A DNA stretch of 64,000 bases from the NCBI GenBank assembly GCA_017465885.1, contig JAFTVG010000002.1, forward strand, positions 30,726 through 94,725. Direction: 5' to 3'. Both the position numbers and the translations under genes were made by a program. Shown here piece by piece: positions 16,991 to 23,871 of the stretch; position 1 is the stretch's first letter, and the number at the start of each line of letters is the position of its first letter. This DNA comes from Clostridia bacterium (GTDB lineage Bacteria; Bacillota; Clostridia; Oscillospirales; CAG-272). The notes beneath the pieces are model-generated. The model had not been told where the DNA came from. It made no database searches and was given only the letters and a program-made list of their open reading frames with translations.

Positions 16991-18970
16991 TTATCCTGCA
17001 ATGGGATACTGCGCCATAATGGCAGAGGCGATGGCATTTGCCATACCTGCACACCACTCTGCGGTAATCGCCTTTTCGGCGTCTGCCTGATTGGTAAGGA
17101 AGCAGGTCTCCACCAGAATGGAGGGCATATCGGTGTGGGTCAGCACGGCGTATTCTGCGGTTGAGGGCGAAACGGTGGTGGCAGAGCATCCGCCCGTGCC
17201 GTTGATCGCTCCGCAAAGGGCGCGGCTGAGCGCCAGGCATTCCTCCACCCTTTCGTGCTCGGCGTAGTGGTAGACTCTTGCTCCCTTTGCCGTGCCGTCG
17301 GTAAAGGAGTTGGCGTGGATGGATACGAAGAGGTCGGCGCCTGCGTCGTTTGCTTCTTCTGCCCGCTTTGAAACGGTCACGTGCTCTTTTCTGTAGCCAT
17401 CGCGGGTCAGCAGGACGGTGTAGCCCGCTTTCTTTAAAATGGCAGACACGCGGGAGGTGATCTCCATATTCAGGTCTGCCTCGTAAAGTCCGCCCGACAG
17501 GGTGAAAAAGGGAGTGCCCGTACCGGTGCCCACGTCGGCAACGCCCTGGCTGTTGTCACAGCCGTGGCCGGCATCCAGCCATACAGTGGGCGCACCGTCC
17601 TTTAAGGACACGGTCACCTGCACCGTTTTTTCAAAGCCGCCCTCGGCGGTTTTTACGGTGATAATGGCGCTACCCTCAGCCACGCCCTTCAGCACGCCAA
17701 GGGGGGATACGGTGACCACTTGTTCATTGGAGGAGGCAAAGGTCAGTCCCTTGTTGGTGGCGTTTGCAGGGGTAACTGCGGCGTTTAAGGTGAGGCGCTC
17801 GCCCTTTTGCAGGCTGACGGCGCTTTGCTCTAAGGTCAAGCCCGTTACGGCGATCTTGGGTGCTTCATCGGTAAGGGGACCCTCCCACACCGATTTGACG
17901 GCGACGATGAAGCCGTCCTTGTTGTTGCCCGAAAGCTCGTAGACCACGCCCTGAGGCAGGATCACGGTGGTGTTGCCCTCCGCGGAGGCGGCAACGTAGT
18001 AAACGCTCCAGGAATATCCGTTGCCGTCGGTAACCACCAGACGGTCGTTGGGCGTGTACTTTTTGATCTCTTCCAGATATTCCTCAAGACAGAGGTTCTT
18101 TTGATACATATAGGAGGCGTGAGCGATGCCCACGTAACGGAAGTGGTCGGCATCGGCATCCTTGCCCGTTACGCCGCTCTTGTCCTTGGTATACCGCTCG
18201 ATGATGCCGAAGCGGTGGGCGTTTCTCTTTAACCACAGGCTTTCGCTCGCCACCGCGTCAAGCCCTACGGTGTAAGAACCCGTGCCGTCCCAGAACTTGA
18301 CGTCCAGGGCAAGACCCGTGTGATGCTCGCTGAATCCGGGGGTGTCGGTTTTGAAATCGGGGTTGCTTTCGTTCTTTTCGATCAGATCCTTATAGTAAGC
18401 CTCGTCTCTGAAGGCAGAGCGCACCAACAGCGATTTGGTGGTCAGCGTTTCCTTTTGCAGGGTAAGGATCATCTTTTCAAACGCCGAAAGGGTCTCAGAG
18501 GTCACCTGGTGCATAAATTCGGAAACGGCAAGAACGCCCGTGCCCTGCGTCTTGATGATCTTCAGATCCTTGGTCAATAAGGAGGCGTAGCCGTTTTTCT
18601 CATCCACCAGCACCAGGCTTCCCTTGGAAAGATCCTCCGTCTTTTTGGTCACCGAGGTCACCCCGTTGGGCTTCAGGTCAAAATCCGGGTCTCTTGGATC
18701 CTCGGAGGGGGTAGGGGTCGGCGTGGGCGTGGGCTCGGGAGAGGGTAAAACGGGGGAGAGAGAGGGCGATGCTTCGGAGGGAAGGATGGGCGGTGCTGAG
18801 GGCGAGGGGGTCGAGGGCATCTGCACGCTCGGCTCTTTTGAGGAAAAGGGAGAGCTGAGCGAGGGTTCGCCGTTGCTTTCAAGAGGCGGCTTTTTGGCGC
18901 ACGCAGCCAAAAGGGTGAGGCAGGTGATCAGAGCAAGAAGCAGGCTGATCGCTTTCAGGATTGTTTTCAT
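16991..18970 (-). CDS. Lipoprotein with VanY-type carboxypeptidase, Ig-like and amidase_3 domains
   Basis: 659-residue bifunctional peptidoglycan hydrolase. The lipobox LAAC gives lipidated Cys24, followed by a long Pro/Ser/Glu linker to ~100. Residues ~110-300 are a VanY-like D,D-carboxypeptidase: SEHHTGLALD (S214 to D223; predicted zinc ligands His216 and Asp223) and DADHFRYVG (His276). The usual catalytic Glu of EPWHFRYVG is replaced by Asp273. Residues ~373-455 are a Big_2-type Ig fold. Residues ~460-655 are N-acetylmuramoyl-L-alanine amidase (amidase_3): DAGHG (His469), YEADLN (Glu497), SIHANS (His552) and VETCFLTN (Glu), all four key residues present. It would act on wall stem peptides outside the membrane. 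First gene in the minus-strand run of envelope lipoproteins. Confidence 0.9.
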   Translation of the reverse strand: MKTILKAISLLLALITCLTLLAACAKKPPLESNGEPSLSSPFSSKEPSVQMPSTPSPSAPPILPSEASPSLSPVLPSPEPTPTPTPTPSEDPRDPDFDLKPNGVTSVTKKTEDLSKGSLVLVDEKNGYASLLTKDLKIIKTQGTGVLAVSEFMHQVTSETLSAFEKMILTLQKETLTTKSLLVRSAFRDEAYYKDLIEKNESNPDFKTDTPGFSEHHTGLALDVKFWDGTGSYTVGLDAVASESLWLKRNAHRFGIIERYTKDKSGVTGKDADADHFRYVGIAHASYMYQKNLCLEEYLEEIKKYTPNDRLVVTDGNGYSWSVYYVAASAEGNTTVILPQGVVYELSGNNKDGFIVAVKSVWEGPLTDEAPKIAVTGLTLEQSAVSLQKGERLTLNAAVTPANATNKGLTFASSNEQVVTVSPLGVLKGVAEGSAIITVKTAEGGFEKTVQVTVSLKDGAPTVWLDAGHGCDNSQGVADVGTGTGTPFFTLSGGLYEADLNMEITSRVSAILKKAGYTVLLTRDGYRKEHVTVSKRAEEANDAGADLFVSIHANSFTDGTAKGARVYHYAEHERVEECLALSRALCGAINGTGGCSATTVSPSTAEYAVLTHTDMPSILVETCFLTNQADAEKAITAEWCAGMANAIASAIMAQYPIAG

Positions 18971-19044
18971 AGGTATTACCGTGCTTTCCTTTGGAAAGCC
19001 GTCCTTTCTTCTGAGTGGGGCATCTTCCCTTTATCGGGCGAAGA

Positions 19045-19731
19045 TCAGCAATGGACGTTTAAGGTGGACCCCTTCAGGGTGCAGTCCACCGAGGGGGTCT
19101 TGCCGTCATCGGTGACGATATAGACCGAGTCGGAGGCATCGGCAAGGATCAGCTCCAAAGGATAGCTGCCGACGTTGACGCCCTCGTTGATACGGAAGGT
19201 GAGCAGATCGCAAACGCCGTTCAAGGTCAGCTTGTTTCCGCCCATCACGGTGCACATCACCCGTACCTTGCCCGTTACCGTGCTGTTGGTGACGGAAAAG
19301 CCTCCGGGGACGTTGTTTTTGCAGGAGAGGAAGGTGAGCACCTGGGGATCGTAGCAAACGGTGACGCTGTAGCCTGCGATGCCGTCGTTATTTTCGATCG
19401 TAAGGGGGAGGGAGATCTCTCTGCTGGCGGCACCTGCGGCATTTTCAAGGTAAAAGGTGAGCACGTCGGGCTCTTTGGAGGGCAGAGAGGGGGAAGAATC
19501 GTCAAGAGAGGGGGTGGGCGAGGGCTGGGAAAGCGAGGGGGAAGCGGAAGGGATAGAGGGGCGTGCTTCGCCGTTGCTTTCGACGGTGCTTTCTTTTCCG
19601 TCCAAGGAGACGGGACTGCTTGCCGAAGGGGCGTCAGATCCCTCAGGGGCAGGCTTTACACAGCCTGCAAGCAGGGCAAGCAGGCAAAAGAGTGCGAGAA
19701 AAAATGCGGTGGACTTGATATAACGGTTCAT
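19045..19731 (-). CDS. Lipoprotein with a single cohesin-like domain (1)
   Basis: 228 residues. The signal peptide and lipobox LAGC give lipidated Cys24, followed by a Ser/Pro/Glu-rich spacer to about residue 95, then one cohesin-like beta-sandwich: ISLPLTIENNDGIAGYSVTVCYDPQVLTFLSC, GGFSVTNSTVTGKVRVMCTVMGG and VCDLLTFRINEGVNVGSYPLELIL. This matches the cohesin pattern (IAGY..T..YDP.VL...G.F....G.I.V....G...L.TL.F.V...G.YPL.L). Cohesins bind dockerins; no dockerin-like calcium repeat is seen in the window. It is 42 bp downstream of a paralogue, with which the domain is highly similar. A surface anchor for dockerin-bearing partners is an inference. Confidence 0.8.
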   Translation of the reverse strand: MNRYIKSTAFFLALFCLLALLAGCVKPAPEGSDAPSASSPVSLDGKESTVESNGEARPSIPSASPSLSQPSPTPSLDDSSPSLPSKEPDVLTFYLENAAGAASREISLPLTIENNDGIAGYSVTVCYDPQVLTFLSCKNNVPGGFSVTNSTVTGKVRVMCTVMGGNKLTLNGVCDLLTFRINEGVNVGSYPLELILADASDSVYIVTDDGKTPSVDCTLKGSTLNVHC

Positions 19732-19773
19732 AGCGGTTCCTTTCGCTCAAAGAGCCTTGTTTTTTCTGTTTGG

Positions 19774-20304
19774 TTATTTTACGGTGACACTGCCCTGTTC
19801 CAAGATGCACTCAACAGAGGGCATTTTCCCGTTTTCGGTTTTGTAAATGGCGTCAGCGGAGTCGGCAAGGATCAGTTCAAGGGTGCTGGTTCCCGCGGGG
19901 GCATCTTCCTTCACCGTGAAGGTGAGCAGGTCGCAGACACCCTCGTGGGCAAGGGCGTTTCCGCCCATCACGGTGCACATCACCCGCACCTTGCCCGGTA
20001 CCGTGCTGTTGGTGACGGCAAAGCCGCCGGACACCTTGTTGTCACAGCTCTTGAAGGTCAGCACTGCAGGATCGTAGCAGACGGTGACGCTGTAGCCCGC
20101 AATAGAGGGGTTGCTCCGAATGGTCAGGGGGATCTCCACGTCCTCTCCCGCCGTTCCTTCGGCAGATCCGAGAGCAAAGGTGAAGTCTCCGCCCTCGGGA
20201 GAAGGCCCGTCGGTGGAGGATTTCTTTTTGGCACAGCCGGCACAGCAAACCAGTGCAAGAGCAATGAGCAGGCTCAGTGCGGTCTTAAAAATGACAGATT
20301 TCAT
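19774..20304 (-). CDS. Lipoprotein with a single cohesin-like domain (2)
   Basis: 176 residues with a very short linker. Lipobox VCCAGC precedes the lipidated Cys; the cohesin-like domain starts near residue 42 (FTFALGSAEGTAGEDVEIPL) and shows SIAGYSVTVCYDPAVLTFKSC, GGFAVTNSTVPGKVRVMC and VCDLLTFTVKEDAPAGTSTLEL. It is a tandem paralogue of the next gene; the long surface spacer of that protein is missing here. It is transcribed from the promoter at 20379-20407, divergent from the leucine-rich-repeat lipoprotein. Confidence 0.8.
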   Translation of the reverse strand: MKSVIFKTALSLLIALALVCCAGCAKKKSSTDGPSPEGGDFTFALGSAEGTAGEDVEIPLTIRSNPSIAGYSVTVCYDPAVLTFKSCDNKVSGGFAVTNSTVPGKVRVMCTVMGGNALAHEGVCDLLTFTVKEDAPAGTSTLELILADSADAIYKTENGKMPSVECILEQGSVTVK

Positions 20305-20378
20305 GGGAAGCTCCTTGTTCTAAGCGTTGAAGCTTGGGGATTTGGTCTTTTTGTGGGTAGAAAGACCCTTATACCGTC

Positions 20379-20407
20379 ATTATAGACCATCTCGGGGCGG
20401 ATGTCAA
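20379..20407 (-). promoter_or_regulatory. Sigma-A promoter of the cohesin lipoprotein genes
   Basis: TTGACA (20407-20402), 17-bp spacer, TATAAT (20384-20379) on the minus strand: a consensus promoter 75 bp before the gene start. Confidence 0.88.
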
Positions 20408-20474
20408 GTAAAAAAACGGGTAGAAGGCGAAAATGGATGATCTTTTGAACGGAAAATAAACTTTTTTCTTGCGG

Positions 20475-20503
20475 TTGACAAAAAAGGAGGAGTGTAGTAG
20501 AAT
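20475..20503 (+). promoter_or_regulatory. Sigma-A promoter of the LRR lipoprotein gene
   Basis: TTGACA (20475-20480), 17-bp spacer, TAGAAT (20498-20503), about 40 bp before the start codon. Confidence 0.75.
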
Positions 20504-20544
20504 AGAAAGAAGTGAATGAATGCAATGAGAAAAGAGATCAGATT

Positions 20545-22263
20545 ATGGGAAAAATAATTGCGGCGCTCTGCCTTTTGACAGCGCTTTTGACTCTTGTTGC
20601 CTGCACCAAGACAGGCACGACCACTCCGACCCCGATCCCCTCTCCTACTCCGGAGTCTTCCTCTGAGGAAAGCAACAGCTCCCCTTCGCGGGAGCCCGTG
20701 ACGGTAGAGGAGATCCTGACCCCAAAGGAAGAGATCACCCTTTTAAATGAAAAGCAGATTGCCTTCACTTATACCATTCTGCCCGAAAACGCCGACGATC
20801 CCTCCGTTTCGGTCAGCGTGGAGGACGAGACGATCGCCCGCTATGAGCAGGGCGTTCTTTACGCACTGAGCGCCGGACAGACCAAGATCATCCTTGCGTC
20901 AAACGACGGCGGATGCACCAAGCAGGTCAGCCTGACCGTGTTGCCGTATACCTCGGTAAAGGAGCTGCAGGCGGAAGAGCCCTCCGCGCAGATTGATCTG
21001 GGGGACAGCACCTATGTGAAGATCACAGTCCTTCCTCTGGAGGCTACCGACAAAACGCTGACCTTCTCCTCCTCCGATCCGCAGGTTTTCACCGTGAACA
21101 AGGAGGGCAAGATCAAAACGGTCGGTCTGGGCACGGGCGTGCTGAGCGTGGGCTGTGCTGATGGGGTAGAGCTGACTATAGAGGTGAGTGTGGTGCCTCA
21201 CGAGAACCACCGTATGGGTCCGTGGGAGGTCGCCTTTGAGCCCACCTGCGCCGAGGTGGGTATGCGCATCCGCTACTGCGAGATCTGCGGAAGCGAAAAA
21301 TACGATTATGAAGCAATTGAGAAGACCGAGCACGCCTATGGCGAGGTAGAGGTGCTCGTTCCTGCCACGAGAGAAAAGAACGGAAGCGGCAAGCAGACCT
21401 GCGGCGGATGCGGCGACGTGAAGGAGCTGGTCCTGCGGGATACCGAGGGGATGCGCGCAGAGGGCAAGCTTGGTCCCGATATCGAGTTCGCCCTTTACGA
21501 GGACGGCATTCTTTACGTGAGAGGCAGCGGACAGTTCTACAGCTGGTCCACCCAGCGCCCCAACCCCTTGAAGGGGTTGACGGGCATTCAAAAGGCGGTG
21601 ATCGGCGAGGGCATTCTGCTCATTTCCGACTACAGCTTTGAGGGATGCACCGAGCTGACCTCTCTGCAGCTGCCCGACAGCCTGCAGATGATCGGCACCA
21701 GAGCCTTTTACGGATGCAAGTCCCTGACCTTGACAGAGGAAAGACTGCCCCGCGATCTGCAGTTTGTGGGCGGTGCGGCATTTGCGGGATGCAAGAGCAT
21801 CCGTGCGCTCATCCTCGGCGATGCCTTTGTCGGCTGCGGACAGTCTGCTTTTGAAGGATGCACCGGACTGACGGATCTGACCCTGTCCAAAAAGATCGAG
21901 TCGTTGGGCTCCCGTGCCTTTGCGGGATGCACCGCACTTGAAAAGGTGACCTTTTTAGAGGGTAGTGCTCTTACCGAGCTGCCCAGCGACCTGTTCCTTG
22001 GCTGCACGTCCTTGAAGGAGATCGTCCTGCCCGACACCATTCACACGGTGGGCAAGGAGGCGTTTTCGGGCTGTACTGCTTTGGAGCGGGTGGTCTTTGG
22101 GAAAGCATTGGTCTTCGTGAATACCGATGCCTTTGCAGGATGCACTGCACTGAAGCAAGCAGTCTATCCCGAAAGCAAGGACTATTTTGATACCCACGTG
22201 GCAATCGAAGAGGGCAACGGGGCGCTTGAAGGCTGCCTCGTCTTCGGCTTGGACGGTCAATAA
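20545..22263 (+). CDS. Lipoprotein with Ig-like and BspA-type leucine-rich repeats
   Basis: 572 residues from the ATG at 20545, giving GKIIAALCLLTALLTLVAC with a lipidated Cys; an ATG 11 codons upstream is possible but spoils the signal. A Thr/Pro/Ser linker is followed by two bacterial Ig-like domains (about 60-140 and 145-235; the second reads LEATDKTLTFSSSDPQVFTVNKEGKI). Next is a short Cys-pair module (CAEVGMRIRYCEICG, CGGCGD), then LRR_5/BspA repeats to the end (FEGCTELTSLQLPDSLQMIGTRAFYGC and similar, with a GCT/GCK step about every 23 residues). BspA-type repeats mediate binding to proteins or other cells; it is surface anchored. It ends at a strong terminator. Confidence 0.88.
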   Translation: MGKIIAALCLLTALLTLVACTKTGTTTPTPIPSPTPESSSEESNSSPSREPVTVEEILTPKEEITLLNEKQIAFTYTILPENADDPSVSVSVEDETIARYEQGVLYALSAGQTKIILASNDGGCTKQVSLTVLPYTSVKELQAEEPSAQIDLGDSTYVKITVLPLEATDKTLTFSSSDPQVFTVNKEGKIKTVGLGTGVLSVGCADGVELTIEVSVVPHENHRMGPWEVAFEPTCAEVGMRIRYCEICGSEKYDYEAIEKTEHAYGEVEVLVPATREKNGSGKQTCGGCGDVKELVLRDTEGMRAEGKLGPDIEFALYEDGILYVRGSGQFYSWSTQRPNPLKGLTGIQKAVIGEGILLISDYSFEGCTELTSLQLPDSLQMIGTRAFYGCKSLTLTEERLPRDLQFVGGAAFAGCKSIRALILGDAFVGCGQSAFEGCTGLTDLTLSKKIESLGSRAFAGCTALEKVTFLEGSALTELPSDLFLGCTSLKEIVLPDTIHTVGKEAFSGCTALERVVFGKALVFVNTDAFAGCTALKQAVYPESKDYFDTHVAIEEGNGALEGCLVFGLDGQ

Positions 22264-22275
22264 CTATCTGAAAAT

Positions 22276-22312
22276 GGCGGTGAACGCTTTGCGTTCACCG
22301 CCCTCTTTTTTT
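22276..22312 (+). terminator. Terminator after the LRR lipoprotein gene
   Basis: A 12-bp perfect stem (GGCGGTGAACGC with GCGTTCACCGCC, TTT loop), then CTCTTTTTTT. Confidence 0.92.
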
Positions 22313-22382
22313 GCATATACTGTAGGGGGAGAGATTTTACAGTCAGTGATCTCCCGAAAAAAGAAAGGGAAGAGAAAAGACC

Positions 22383-22613
22383 ATGAAAGCAAACGACAAA
22401 GGCTGCGTAATCGCAATGTCGTCCATGACCTATGCTTTAAGAGCAGAGGGGCTTTTAAAAAGCCGCGGTATGAGGGTGCGGATCATCAAGCTTCCCCAGG
22501 GACGCACCAAGAAGGGATGCACCTACGGGCTGGAGATGTCTTGCGTTTTGACCGGGCAGGCGCTTTTATACCTGAACGAAGCGGGCATCGGGTACGGAGA
22601 GCTGCTGAGATAG
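22383..22613 (+). CDS. DUF3343 small protein (putative Se/S carrier-like)
   Basis: 76 residues. The pattern VIAMSSMTYALRAEGLLKSRGMRVRIIKLPQ, then KGCTYGLEM, is that of DUF3343, a ferredoxin-fold-like family described as putative Se/S carrier proteins. The cysteine in GCTYG is the likely functional residue, and an early cysteine (KGC) precedes it. The next gene is a cysteine-desulfurase-like enzyme, the usual partner. The function is inferred from family and context only. Confidence 0.8.
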   Translation: MKANDKGCVIAMSSMTYALRAEGLLKSRGMRVRIIKLPQGRTKKGCTYGLEMSCVLTGQALLYLNEAGIGYGELLR

Positions 22614-22672
22614 ACGGTCGGCGGGATCACAGCATTGAAGAAAGGATGCTTTTTGAAAAAGCAGTTGAGCGT

Positions 22673-23818
22673 ATGATCTATTTTGACAACGGAGCCACCT
22701 CTCTGCCCAAGCCCCCTGCCGTCCTTCAGGCGGCTGTGAGGGCGGCGGCGCTTGGGAACCCCGGAAGAGGCGGTCACCGCCTTGCCCTTGAGGGGGCGCG
22801 GCTTCTTTATAAGACCCGTGAAGAGCTTGCCCTTCATTTCAAAGCCCCTGCACCCGAAAACGTCTGCTTTTTTTCGGGTGCCACCGAAGCCCTTTGCAGG
22901 GTCATCAAAAGCCTTGTACCTGCAGGCGGAAGGATCCTTCTTTCGGATATGGAGCACAATGCCGTAAGACGGCCTGCTCTGGCGCTGAAAAAAAGAGGGG
23001 TGCGGGTGGAGTATTTTCACGGTTACGGAAAGAAGGAGGCGATCCTTTCCTCCTTTGAACGAGCCCTTGCCGGCAAGCCCGACCTTGCCGTGTTCATTCA
23101 CACGTCCAACATCTGTCCCCAGAGCCTGCCCGTTTTTGAGCTGTGCGCCCTTTGCAAAAAAAGGGGTGTGCTTTCGCTTTTGGACTGCGCTCAGGCGGGC
23201 GGACATCTGCCCCTGCCGCTTGCCGATCTGCAGGCGGACGGACTGGTCTTGCCGGGCCACAAGGGCTTGCTCGGCTTGCAGGGAGGGGGCGTGCTTCTTT
23301 GCTCCGACCTGCTAAAAGAGGCTCTTGAAAAAGCCGATACCTTAGTGGAAGGGGGGAGCGGGAGCGCTTCCTTGGAGGAGGGAATGCCTGCCCTTCTGCC
23401 TGAGCGGATGGAGGCGGGGACCCTTGCCCTGCCCGCCATCGCCTCTCTTGGTGCGGGCGTGCGCTTCGTGGCAGAACGGGGTTACGGAGCAATCGGCGAC
23501 CGTCTGTCCCGTCTTTGTCTGCAGTGTATGGAGGGGCTGTCGGTCATTCGCGGGGTGAAGCTTTGTGCGCCCCATGCACAGGGCGCGGGACCGATTTTGT
23601 TTGAAACCGACTTTTCGGACAATGCGTCGATGGCAGAGGCGCTTTCTCTTGCAGGCGTGTGCGTCAGAGAAGGGCTTCATTGCGCCCCGCTTGCCCACGA
23701 AACGGTGGGAAGCGCTCGCCACGGGGGCATCAGGGTCAGCTTTTCGCTGTTCAACACACCGGCGCAGGTGGATGCCTTTTTGAAGCTCTTGCAAAGAGAG
23801 ACCGCAGCTCTTTACTGA
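22673..23818 (+). CDS. Cysteine desulfurase-like class V aminotransferase
   Basis: PLP-dependent enzyme, 381 residues from the ATG at 22673 (MIYFDNGATSLPKP, the family start). An ATG nine codons earlier (22646) abuts an AAAGG and is an alternative. The PLP lysine lies in LPGHKGLLGLQGGG. GSGSASLEEGMPALLPERMEAGTL is the substrate-loop block of the IscS/SufS-like group TIGR01977. The persulfide cysteine is in REGLHCAPLAHETVG near the C-terminus. With DUF3343 upstream this looks like a sulfur or selenium mobilisation pair; the acceptor is not in the window. The neighbours are unrelated envelope genes. Confidence 0.88.
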   Translation: MIYFDNGATSLPKPPAVLQAAVRAAALGNPGRGGHRLALEGARLLYKTREELALHFKAPAPENVCFFSGATEALCRVIKSLVPAGGRILLSDMEHNAVRRPALALKKRGVRVEYFHGYGKKEAILSSFERALAGKPDLAVFIHTSNICPQSLPVFELCALCKKRGVLSLLDCAQAGGHLPLPLADLQADGLVLPGHKGLLGLQGGGVLLCSDLLKEALEKADTLVEGGSGSASLEEGMPALLPERMEAGTLALPAIASLGAGVRFVAERGYGAIGDRLSRLCLQCMEGLSVIRGVKLCAPHAQGAGPILFETDFSDNASMAEALSLAGVCVREGLHCAPLAHETVGSARHGGIRVSFSLFNTPAQVDAFLKLLQRETAALY

Positions 23819-23835
23819 GAGAATAACGAAAAACA

Positions 23836-23861
23836 CGGCGTGCCCTCGGGCACGCCGTGCT
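23836..23861. terminator. Shared terminator between convergent genes
   Basis: An 11-bp stem (CACGGCGTGCC with GGCACGCCGTG) is followed on the minus strand by TTTTTCG, giving a good terminator for the minus-strand peptidase gene. The plus side has only CTTGTGCTTTT. Confidence 0.8.
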
Positions 23862-23871
23862 TGTGCTTTTA

